A DNA stretch of 7,724 nt. Source: Candidatus Limivicinus faecipullorum. GTDB taxonomy: Bacteria; Bacillota; Clostridia; Oscillospirales; Oscillospiraceae. Below the pieces are notes generated by a model. The model had not been told where the DNA came from. It did not search any database and worked only from the letters and a program-made list of their open reading frames with translations. The stretch is from assembly GCA_018711755.1 (NCBI GenBank), contig DVHY01000092.1, positions 1 through 7,724 of the forward strand, read 5' to 3'. The translations under genes and the position numbers were made by a program. This document shows positions 1 to 4,738 of this stretch, piece after piece (the stretch's first letter is position 1; each line of letters begins with the position of its first letter).

Positions 1-12
1 CATTTTACCACG

Positions 13-55
13 AAAAAAGTAGACACCCACACTTTTGTGAGTGTCTACTTTCATT
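13..55 (-). terminator. Intrinsic terminator of rsmE, probably bidirectional
   Basis: An 11-bp perfect stem (AAAGTAGACAC at 16-26 pairs with GTGTCTACTTT at 41-51) can be extended by CAC/GTG across one mismatch. Read on the minus strand, the stem runs into an uninterrupted T6 tract, so it fits an rsmE terminator about 100 bases after the stop codon. Read on the plus strand, it is followed by a weaker T-rich run, so it could also stop transcripts entering from the left of the window. Confidence 0.85.
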
Positions 56-66
56 TTACAGGTGCA

Positions 67-119
67 GGCTTTTTCGGAAAGCCCGGGGTCTTTTTCTTCC
101 CGGCCCGACGCCGGGGAAG
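67..119. other. Two small hairpins in the rsmE 3' region
   Basis: Positions 67-72 pair with 78-83 (GGCTTT/AAAGCC, 5-base loop). Positions 96-104 pair with 110-119 (CTTCCCGGC/GCCGGGGAAG, one bulged base). Neither is followed by a T tract in the direction needed to terminate rsmE, so they are probably 3' end structures of the rsmE transcript upstream of the real terminator. Confidence 0.4.
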
Positions 120-154
120 TTCGAATATGACAGGCAAAGCAAGCCCGAGAGCTG

Positions 155-886
155 TCAGCTCAGGTTGCCGGTGGCGTACATGGCAGCGGTTAGGGCCACC
201 ACCGGGGCCGTCTCGCAGCGGAGGATACGCTCTCCCATGGAGCAGATGTGCAGGCCCACTATCTTCGCCAGCTCCGCCTCAAAGGGCTGGAAGCCCCCCT
301 CGGGGCCGGTGACTATGGCGGCGGTCTTTATATCCCGGTTCCCGTCCAGCACTTCGCTGAGAGCCTCCCGCTCCCCGGTCTCGTACATGAACAGGCCCAG
401 GTCCTTTTTGTTTGCGATATTGAGCATATCGGCAAAGTCCCCCGCCCAGCTCACCTGGGGTATGATGCCCCGGCCGGACTGCTTGGCGGCCTCCTCGGCT
501 ATGCGCTGCCAGCGCTCCAGCTTTTTCTCCGGGGTCTCCGGCTTTGCCACGCAGCGGCTGGAATTAAAAAAGCCTATCTCAAAGGCTCCGGCCTCCACGC
601 ACTTCTGGATTATATAGTCGGTCTTGTCCCCCTTGGGCAGGCCGCAGAGCACCGTCACCTTCACTGTGGGCTCGGCAGGGCAGGGCACTACCTCGATGAC
701 CTCCGCCTCGGCCTGCTCCTTGTCCGCCTTCACCAGGCGGCACTTGTAGTCGGTGCCTTCGCCGTCGCATATTATCATGTCCTCGCCGGGGCGCAGCCGC
801 AGCACCCGCAGGTGCTCCGCGTCCCGTCCCCTTATGACGGCCATGCCGCCCATGATGTTGGTGCCGGCCATAAAAAATCTAGGCAT
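155..886 (-). CDS. rsmE: 16S rRNA (uracil(1498)-N(3))-methyltransferase RsmE
   Basis: A SAM-dependent SPOUT (trefoil-knot) enzyme that methylates N3 of U1498 in helix 44 of 16S rRNA within the small ribosomal subunit. The 243 residues match the usual family length. An N-terminal PUA-like RNA-binding domain (about 1-70) precedes the knot domain. Family motifs are all present: LPKGDKTDYIIQKCVEAG (83-100), EEAAKQSGR (131-139), TGPEGGF (193-199) and MGERILRCETA (217-227), the last two forming the SAM-binding knot. The ATG start has a GGGGTGG ribosome binding site five bases upstream (891-897 on the plus strand). It appears to be a single-gene transcript: it has its own promoter just upstream and a terminator downstream. 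prmA, a common neighbour of rsmE in Firmicutes, is not next to it here. Nothing is missing or odd in the protein. Confidence 0.96.
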   Translation of the reverse strand: MPRFFMAGTNIMGGMAVIRGRDAEHLRVLRLRPGEDMIICDGEGTDYKCRLVKADKEQAEAEVIEVVPCPAEPTVKVTVLCGLPKGDKTDYIIQKCVEAGAFEIGFFNSSRCVAKPETPEKKLERWQRIAEEAAKQSGRGIIPQVSWAGDFADMLNIANKKDLGLFMYETGEREALSEVLDGNRDIKTAAIVTGPEGGFQPFEAELAKIVGLHICSMGERILRCETAPVVALTAAMYATGNLS

Positions 887-916
887 TATACCACCCCGGT
901 TTTATTTTCTTCTTTG

Positions 917-945
917 ATTATTGCATAATCCCCACATTTTTTCAA
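917..945 (-). promoter_or_regulatory. Sigma-A promoter of rsmE
   Basis: On the minus strand, TTGAAA (plus 940-945) and AATAAT (plus 917-922) are separated by exactly 17 bases, and the -10 is preceded by TGC (extended -10 form). Predicted transcription start is near 910, giving a leader of about 24 bases before the rsmE ATG. This reading is inferred from consensus match and spacing. Confidence 0.7.
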
Positions 946-996
946 GTGTCATCATACAATGGAGCGTAAAACTTTAGCCCAGAGAGGTGAACCGCA

Positions 997-1143
997 TTGA
1001 CCGACAAAGAGATACAGCAAAGGCTCAAAAACTTCGACGGCGTCTGGAAACGGGTGCAGAAGAGCAAAAAGCTCCCGGGCAGCGCAAAGCTGATGCCCGG
1101 CAAAGGCCCGAAAAGCCGGGCAGTCCGCTTCGGCGGCGGCTGA
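997..1143 (+). CDS. Small basic protein of unknown function (48 aa, TTG start)
   Basis: This reading frame opens with TTG at 997 and ends with TGA at 1141. AGAGGTGA at 983-990, a near-perfect complement of the 16S 3' end, sits at normal distance upstream and decides the start. The product begins MTDKEIQQRLKNFDGVWKRV and ends in a Lys/Arg/Gly/Pro-rich tail (AVRFGGG). It is strongly basic, has no membrane span and no signal peptide. The first half should form an amphipathic helix. No domain is recognised. A stem-loop begins 20 bases after the stop (1164-1195), as expected for a one-gene transcript. A possible -10 (TACAAT, 955-960) has no good -35. An alternative GTG-started frame at 987 overlaps the ribosome binding site itself and lacks one of its own, so it is less likely. 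The basic composition would suit a nucleic-acid- or ribosome-associated role, but that is a guess. Confidence 0.62.
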   Translation: MTDKEIQQRLKNFDGVWKRVQKSKKLPGSAKLMPGKGPKSRAVRFGGG

Positions 1144-1163
1144 AGCGCGTCGCTGCAAACGAC

Positions 1164-1195
1164 AAATATCCCGGGTACTTTCCCCGGGATATTTT
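1164..1195 (+). terminator. Hairpin terminator after the 48-aa gene
   Basis: A perfect 12-bp stem (AAATATCCCGGG at 1164-1175 with CCCGGGATATTT at 1183-1194) has a 7-base loop and ends in TTTT (1192-1195). The T run is short and partly inside the stem, so termination could be moderate. It is also the first of the row of hairpins that fills the space up to proS. Confidence 0.6.
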
Positions 1196-1453
1196 GGTCA
1201 TAAAAGCCTCGCAGAGTTTTTTCGCCACAGCGAAAAAATAATTTAAATCGTTTTCCGCAGCGACATGTGCGTTGCGGAAAACACTTCTCACGGAGCGAAG
1301 CATCAACTCTTACTCAAATCCGGAGCCCAACACAGTGGGTCCGGATTTGAAAGGAGCCGCAACGGAATGGATGAGCAGCACGGCCAAATGCATTATTTGC
1401 CGCTGCTGCGAAGAATATGGAGTTTGCGGCGACGCAGCGCAGTGCAATCCCCC

Positions 1454-1484
1454 TTGTCCAAGAAGGCAAAGCCTTCTTGGACAA
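1454..1484 (-). terminator. 14-bp hairpin directly after proS (atypical terminator)
   Basis: TTGTCCAAGAAGGC (1454-1467) pairs perfectly with GCCTTCTTGGACAA (1471-1484) around three bases. On the minus strand it starts 8 bases after the proS stop codon, the normal place for a terminator, but it is followed by GGGGGATTG rather than a T tract. It may stabilise the proS mRNA 3' end or belong to the repeat array rather than terminate by itself. Confidence 0.45.
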
Positions 1485-1492
1485 AGACACTG

Positions 1493-2929
1493 TCAGTAGG
1501 CCACGCCCCAGTAGATCATGGTCTTGGCAGGCTTGCCGCAGCAGGCGCAGACCTCGTCCAGCTTCTCCTGCTGGAAGGGGATGCAGCGGGAGGACATGCC
1601 CGCCTTCTCCTTCATGTCCAGCTCGCACTGGAGATCCCCGCACCACATGGTCTTGATGAAGCCGCCGTTGGTCTCCTGCAGCTCCTTGGCCTCATCTATG
1701 GAGTGGGCCACATAGGTGTGCTCCTCCAGGTTCTTTTTGGCCTTGTCGTAGAGGCCCTGCTGCACTGCCTCCAATATCTCCGGCAGGCGCTGTGTCACTT
1801 CCTCCAGCTTCACGGATATCTTCTCACCGTTATCCCGGCGCACAGCCATGCACACGCCGTTTTCGATGTCCTTGGGCCCCAGCTCCACCCGGACAGGCAC
1901 GCCCTTCATCTCATACTGGGCGCACTTCCAGCCCAGGCTGTTGTCGCTGAGATCTATCTTTGCCCGGATGCCTGCGGCCTTGATGGTCTCATACAGGGCC
2001 TGGGCCTTTTCGGTGACGCCCTCCTTGTGCTGGGCCACCGGCACCACCACCACCTGGATGGGGGCGATGCGGGGAGGCAGCACCAGGCCGTTGTTGTCCC
2101 CGTGGGTCATGATGATGCCGCCGATGATGCGGGTGGACATGCCCCAGGAGGTCTGCATGGGGTACTTCTGCTTGTTGTCCTTGTCGGTGAAGGTGATGTC
2201 GAACTGCTTTGCAAAGCCGTCCCCGAAGAAGTGGCTGGTGCCGGACTGGAGGGCCTTCTTGTCGTGCATCATGCACTCGATGGTATAGGTGTTCTCAGCC
2301 CCGGCAAACTTCTCCTTGTCGGTCTTGTTGCCCTTTATAACGGGCATGGCCAGGTAGTTTTCACACACGTCCGCATAGACCTCCAGCTGGTGGAGAGTCT
2401 CCGCCCGGGCTTCCTCCTCGGTGGCGTGGAGAGTATGGCCCTCCTGCCAGAGGAACTCCCTGCCCCGCAGGAAGGGGCGGGTGGTCTTCTCCCAGCGCAG
2501 CACGCTGCACCACTGGTTATAGAGCATGGGCAGGTCCCGCCAGGAATGGACTATATGGCTCCAATGGTCGCAGAAAAGGGTCTCGCTGGTGGGGCGCACG
2601 CACAGCCGCTCAGGCAGCTCCTCGCTGCCGCCCATGGTGACCCAGGCGCACTCCGGGGCAAAGCCCTCCACATGGTCCTTCTCCTTCTGCAGCAGGCTCT
2701 CGGGGATGAGCATGGGCATGGACACGTTCTCGTGCCCGTCCCGCTTGAACATCCCGTCCAGAATCTGCTGGATGTTCTCCCATATGGCATAGCCGTAGGG
2801 GCGCATGATGAAGCAGCCCTTTATCCCGGAATAGTCCACCAGTTCCGCCTTAAGGCACACGTCGGTGAACCACTGGGCAAAGTCCACCTCCATATCGGTT
2901 ATCTGTTCAACTTTCTTTTCTTTAGCCAT
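1493..2929 (-). CDS. proS: Prolyl-tRNA synthetase, short type without editing insert
   Basis: A cytoplasmic class II aminoacyl-tRNA synthetase that charges tRNA-Pro with proline using ATP. The 478 residues match the archaeal/eukaryote-like (type 3) ProRS, not the roughly 570-residue bacterial type with the INS editing domain. Visible motifs: RPTSET (112-117) and RWEKTTRPFLRGREFLWQEGHT (class II motif 2 region, about 145-166), and GDNNGLVLPPRIAP (motif 3, about 277-290). The anticodon-binding domain begins near 291 (IQVVVVPV). The C-terminal domain carries cysteines at 430, 435, 449, 461, 463 and 464, several of which should bind zinc, and ends in WGVAY with the terminal Tyr typical of this type. 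The ATG start has AGAGG at good distance. It is transcribed alone from a near-consensus promoter. No T-box leader is seen, so tRNA-sensing control is not supported. The protein is intact. Confidence 0.97.
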   Translation of the reverse strand: MAKEKKVEQITDMEVDFAQWFTDVCLKAELVDYSGIKGCFIMRPYGYAIWENIQQILDGMFKRDGHENVSMPMLIPESLLQKEKDHVEGFAPECAWVTMGGSEELPERLCVRPTSETLFCDHWSHIVHSWRDLPMLYNQWCSVLRWEKTTRPFLRGREFLWQEGHTLHATEEEARAETLHQLEVYADVCENYLAMPVIKGNKTDKEKFAGAENTYTIECMMHDKKALQSGTSHFFGDGFAKQFDITFTDKDNKQKYPMQTSWGMSTRIIGGIIMTHGDNNGLVLPPRIAPIQVVVVPVAQHKEGVTEKAQALYETIKAAGIRAKIDLSDNSLGWKCAQYEMKGVPVRVELGPKDIENGVCMAVRRDNGEKISVKLEEVTQRLPEILEAVQQGLYDKAKKNLEEHTYVAHSIDEAKELQETNGGFIKTMWCGDLQCELDMKEKAGMSSRCIPFQQEKLDEVCACCGKPAKTMIYWGVAY

Positions 2930-2973
2930 GGTTTTTACCTCTCTTTTCGCCAGGGCCCTTGCCCCGTCGTATT

Positions 2974-3023
2974 TGCGGCAGGCCGCAGTTAATCATTTTA
3001 ACTTCCAGTCCCGGCCTTGTCAA
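2974..3023 (-). promoter_or_regulatory. Strong sigma-A promoter of proS with a small leader hairpin
   Basis: On the minus strand, TTGACA (plus 3018-3023), a 17-base spacer and TAAAAT (plus 2995-3000) form a near-perfect sigma-A promoter. The start site should be near 2988, giving a leader of about 59 bases. Right at its 5' end, plus 2974-2987 forms an inverted repeat (TGCGG/CCGCA around four bases) that may protect the mRNA end. The leader is too short for a T-box. Confidence 0.82.
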
Positions 3024-3039
3024 TAGCGGCAGGCAAAAT

Positions 3040-3111
3040 CCCCCTCGCCCGGCCGCCCTCCCTACCCTTGGCGCCCCGCCTCTCCCTCCGGCCAGGCCGG
3101 CCTTTTCCCCC
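3040..3111 (-). promoter_or_regulatory. G-run-rich segment with canonical G-quadruplex motif between divergent promoters
   Basis: The minus strand carries eight runs of three or more G in about 72 bases (plus-strand C runs at 3040-3044, 3048-3050, 3056-3058, 3060-3062, 3065-3067, 3074-3077, 3084-3086 and 3107-3111). The five runs in 3040-3067 have loops of 2, 1, 5 and 3 bases, which fits the standard G3N1-7 quadruplex pattern. The motif ends 16 bases upstream of the proS -35 and about 115 bases upstream of the -35 of the divergent operon. It lies outside both predicted transcripts, so any effect would be on the DNA. The G runs are directly visible; a regulatory role is inference. Confidence 0.45.
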
Positions 3112-3181
3112 ACAATGGCGGAATATAAGCTGAATCTCCGCCGGATTTGCTGCCCTTCGACAAAAGTTCCCTGTTTTTTTC

Positions 3182-3210
3182 TTGACCTAAGGCCCCACAG
3201 CCGCTATAAT
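3182..3210 (+). promoter_or_regulatory. Near-consensus sigma-A promoter of the DUF1700-like operon
   Basis: TTGACC (3182-3187) and TATAAT (3205-3210) are separated by exactly 17 bases, matching consensus at 11 of 12 positions. The start site should be near 3217, which leaves only about 16 bases before the ribosome binding site at 3233. This also removes room for an earlier start codon and supports initiation downstream of 3240. Confidence 0.85.
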
Positions 3211-3232
3211 ATCTATGATTGTGAACACCTTT

Positions 3233-3248
3233 GGAGGTGAATATTATT
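3233..3248 (+). promoter_or_regulatory. Perfect Shine-Dalgarno followed by an ATT start codon
   Basis: GGAGGTGA (3233-3240) is a full complement of the 16S rRNA 3' end. No ATG, GTG or TTG follows at a workable distance in the open frame. The in-frame codons are AAT (3240), ATT (3243), ATT (3246) and AAC (3249). ATT at 3246 lies 8 bases after GGAGG and gives a protein starting MNKQKFLAEL, which resembles the usual N-terminus of DUF1700 proteins. TTG at 3231 and GTG at 3237 overlap the ribosome binding site and have none of their own. Confidence 0.6.
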
Positions 3249-4388
3249 AACAAGCAAAAGTTTCTTGCCGAGCTGGGCAGGCTGCTGACCTTCATGTATG
3301 AGGAGGACAGGCAGACCGCCCTGGCCATGTACAGCAAGATGTTCGACGATGCTGTAGAGGAGCAGGCCCTGCTCCAGTTCCTGGTGTCCCCCACCAGGCA
3401 GGCCGTCGTCCTGGCCCGCTCCTATGACGCCAAGGAGCGCAAGCTCCAGGTACATACCCAGTCCCGGGAAGAGGAGCCGGACTACAGCGATTACAACGGC
3501 CAGTTCCCCCCCTTCATCCTGGCTATAGACGATCTGCAGCAGTCCGCCGCTGCCCAGGGTATTTTCGCCCCCTCCCAGGATGTCCCCGCTGTAGACGAAA
3601 ACCAGTTCTCCCTCTTTGACGATCTCTCCGCCCCGGCGGAGGAACCGGGCTATGCCCAGCCTCAGCCCGAGGTCCAGCCGCTCTCCCACTATCCCGCCGG
3701 AGAGGAGGACGCCGCCCCCGCCGGCGACCCGGTCTCTGAGTTTGCCGACGCCGTGGACGCCTTCCTGGCGGACTTCTCCATTGCCGGAGGCGAGCTGATA
3801 CACAGTCACGGCGACAAGGAGGAGCCCCGGGAGGAGGAGCCGCCTCAGGCGGAGGAGATCCCCACGGAGGCGGAGGAGGACCAGCAGCCCTTCCATCTGG
3901 AGGACTTCGCCCACGCCCAGGAGCCCGCGGAAGAGGAGCCTGAGGAAGAGGAGCCTGAGGAAGAGGAGCGCCCCGAAGACGGGGAGATGGTCTCCGTCAG
4001 GGAAGAGGTCTTTCTCCAGGCCGAGGAGGACCTGGCTCCCGCCACGGTGCGCAAGGCCAGGGTCTTCCCCCTCATCCTCTATATCATCCTGTCTATCCCC
4101 ATCACCCTTCTGGGGGTGGTGCTGCTGCTCATCCCCACCCTGCTCAGTCTGAGCTTTGCGGTGACTTTCGTATCCGCCGGAGTGCTGGTGCTCACCGGAG
4201 CCTTTGCGGGCTTCTCCATCTTCGCCGACCTTATGGTCATCCTGGGCCTTTCCCTGGTGCTGCTGGCCGTCGGCCTGCTGTTCACCTGGCTCTTTATCTG
4301 GTTTATCGGCGGAGCCATTGCCGGGCTCATCCGGGGAGTTATCAGGCTCGGCGGCAAATGGTGCTATAAGGAGGTGGCTGTCCAGTGA
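3246..4388 (+). CDS. DUF1700-like membrane protein with long acidic linker, probable ATT start
   Basis: A predicted membrane protein of 380 residues from ATT at 3246 (385 if counted from TTG at 3231). The N-terminal 65 or so residues (MNKQKFLAELGRLL, then EEDRQTALAMYSKMFDDA) resemble the helical DUF1700 N-domain, where an MNKxxFLxxL start and a conserved YxxxFDDA-like stretch are usual. A low-complexity linker of about 200 residues follows. It is very acidic between about 190 and 262, including EEEPEEEEPEEEE. Three to four hydrophobic segments (about 273-300, 302-325, 328-355) and a short basic tail close the protein, again like DUF1700. Typical family members are about 200 residues; the linker accounts for the excess. 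It is first in an operon with a small membrane protein, and no PadR-type regulator, often seen beside DUF1700 genes, is present. The function of the family is not established; an envelope or membrane-stress role is inference. ATG at 3294 is a fallback start but would delete the conserved N-terminus. Confidence 0.82.
   Translation: MNKQKFLAELGRLLTFMYEEDRQTALAMYSKMFDDAVEEQALLQFLVSPTRQAVVLARSYDAKERKLQVHTQSREEEPDYSDYNGQFPPFILAIDDLQQSAAAQGIFAPSQDVPAVDENQFSLFDDLSAPAEEPGYAQPQPEVQPLSHYPAGEEDAAPAGDPVSEFADAVDAFLADFSIAGGELIHSHGDKEEPREEEPPQAEEIPTEAEEDQQPFHLEDFAHAQEPAEEEPEEEEPEEEERPEDGEMVSVREEVFLQAEEDLAPATVRKARVFPLILYIILSIPITLLGVVLLLIPTLLSLSFAVTFVSAGVLVLTGAFAGFSIFADLMVILGLSLVLLAVGLLFTWLFIWFIGGAIAGLIRGVIRLGGKWCYKEVAVQ
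3930..3971 (+). repeat. 15-bp in-frame tandem repeat in the acidic linker
   Basis: The unit GAAGAGGAGCCTGAG is repeated at 3930-3944 and 3945-3959 without mismatch and starts a third, partial copy at 3960-3971. It encodes the Glu/Pro repeat EEEPE of the linker. Because 15 is a multiple of three, copy number can change without breaking the frame, so linker length may vary between strains. Confidence 0.75.
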
Positions 4389-4582
4389 AAAGCGGATGGA
4401 AAATAATTCTCCTGGTGGTGCTCATAGCCATTTTGCTGGGAGCCGTTTGCATGGGCGTGGGTATGATGACCGGCGCGGACTTTACCCGTATCTGGTCCAC
4501 TTTGGACGACAAATACCACGTGGACATGTACTATCAGTATTTTATGGAAGTCTGGTCCCTGCTCCAGGCGGAGCTCTTGTAA
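4385..4582 (+). CDS. Small single-span membrane protein (65 aa), unknown function
   Basis: The GTG start at 4385 overlaps the TGA of the preceding gene (GTGA, 4 bases), and AAGGAGG at 4368-4374 serves as ribosome binding site, so the two genes are translationally coupled. The protein has one strong hydrophobic segment (residues 5-29, IILLVVLIAILLGAVCMGVG) after a Lys-containing start, then a tail of about 35 residues with several aromatic residues (DDKYHVDMYYQYFMEVW) that should lie outside the membrane. The start resembles the membrane anchor of the DUF4097 proteins that often follow DUF1700 genes, but the beta-rich DUF4097 domain is absent. A terminator follows 11 bases after the stop, so the gene seems complete rather than cut off. 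It may be a partner of the DUF1700-like protein; that rests only on the coupling. Confidence 0.72.
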   Translation: MKSGWKIILLVVLIAILLGAVCMGVGMMTGADFTRIWSTLDDKYHVDMYYQYFMEVWSLLQAELL

Positions 4583-4592
4583 GAGCAAAAGC

Positions 4593-4642
4593 CTCAGGCG
4601 GGTCCTGCATGAAACGGCAGGACCCGCCTGAGTTTTCTTTTT
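4593..4642 (+). terminator. Strong intrinsic terminator closing the DUF1700-like operon
   Basis: A perfect 16-bp GC-rich stem (CTCAGGCGGGTCCTGC at 4593-4608 with its complement at 4617-4632) has an 8-base loop and is followed by TTTTCTTTTT (4633-4642). It separates the two-gene membrane operon from the glycosylation operon. Confidence 0.95.
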
Positions 4643-4677
4643 GTTTGCTTTCCGTCCCTTTGTTCCCTTTAAAACTG

Positions 4678-4706
4678 TTGCTAAAGGCGGGGATTTGGCG
4701 TATAAT
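4678..4706 (+). promoter_or_regulatory. Sigma-A promoter of the glycosylation operon
   Basis: TTGCTA (4678-4683) and a perfect TATAAT (4701-4706) are spaced by 17 bases. The predicted start near 4713 gives a leader of about 26 bases, containing GGGAG (4725-4729) 9 bases before the ATG of the first glycosyltransferase gene. The -35 matches 4 of 6 positions. Confidence 0.75.
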
Positions 4707-4738
4707 GTGTTGTCAACGCTTCTTGGGAGTGACTTGCT

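Larger units (their letters stand above)
1164..1484. repeat. Array of six consecutive inverted repeats, probable dispersed repeat or structured RNA
   Basis: This gene-free stretch holds six hairpins in a row. (1) 1164-1194 has a 12-bp stem. (2) 1217-1238 pairs TTTTTTCGC with GCGAAAAAA around CACA. (3) 1250-1282 pairs GTTTTCCGCA with TGCGGAAAAC and can extend inward. (4) 1314-1350 has an 11-bp stem (TCAAATCCGGA/TCCGGATTTGA), then one bulged G and CCCA/TGGG around a 6-base loop. (5) 1375-1409 has 14 pairs with two single-base bulges. (6) 1454-1484 has a 14-bp perfect stem and an AAA loop. Gaps between hairpins are about 11 to 45 bases. Open frames cross it on both strands but lack ribosome binding sites and are tied to the palindromes, so I do not call them genes. 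No transposase or direct-repeat target site is evident. It could be a MITE-like or REP-like dispersed element, or a transcribed structured RNA. The six stems are directly visible; the class of element is inference. Confidence 0.55.

Noticed and set aside
885..890. TATAAT on the minus strand overlapping the rsmE start codon, as a -10 for a leaderless transcript
   Set aside because: There is no -35 at the right distance. A good ribosome binding site and a well-spaced promoter lie further upstream.
1025..1306. Minus-strand frame of 93 codons ending in the hairpin region, as a gene
   Set aside because: It runs through hairpins 1 to 3 and antisense to the better supported 48-aa gene, without a ribosome binding site. 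It fits a translated repeat rather than a protein gene.
1311..1352. tRNA T-arm-like sequence (CAAATCCGG)
   Set aside because: It is one arm of an 11-bp perfect inverted repeat. No acceptor stem, D-arm, anticodon arm or CCA context fits a cloverleaf.
1265..2992. 575-codon open frame on the plus strand opposite proS
   Set aside because: It lies antisense to an intact proS with all class II motifs. Its translation is rich in His, Leu, Gly and Ala, as expected from the reverse complement of GC-biased codons, and it has no family motifs or ribosome binding site.
2930..2994. T-box riboswitch upstream of proS
   Set aside because: The leader from the predicted start is only about 59 bases, and no AGGGTGGNACCGCG-type T-box sequence or antiterminator is present.
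3215..3250. 11-codon frame MIVNTFGGEYY overlapping the Shine-Dalgarno of the DUF1700-like gene, as a leader peptide
   Set aside because: Its ATG lies at or before the predicted transcription start and has no ribosome binding site. The GGAGG inside it is better explained as the signal for the downstream gene.
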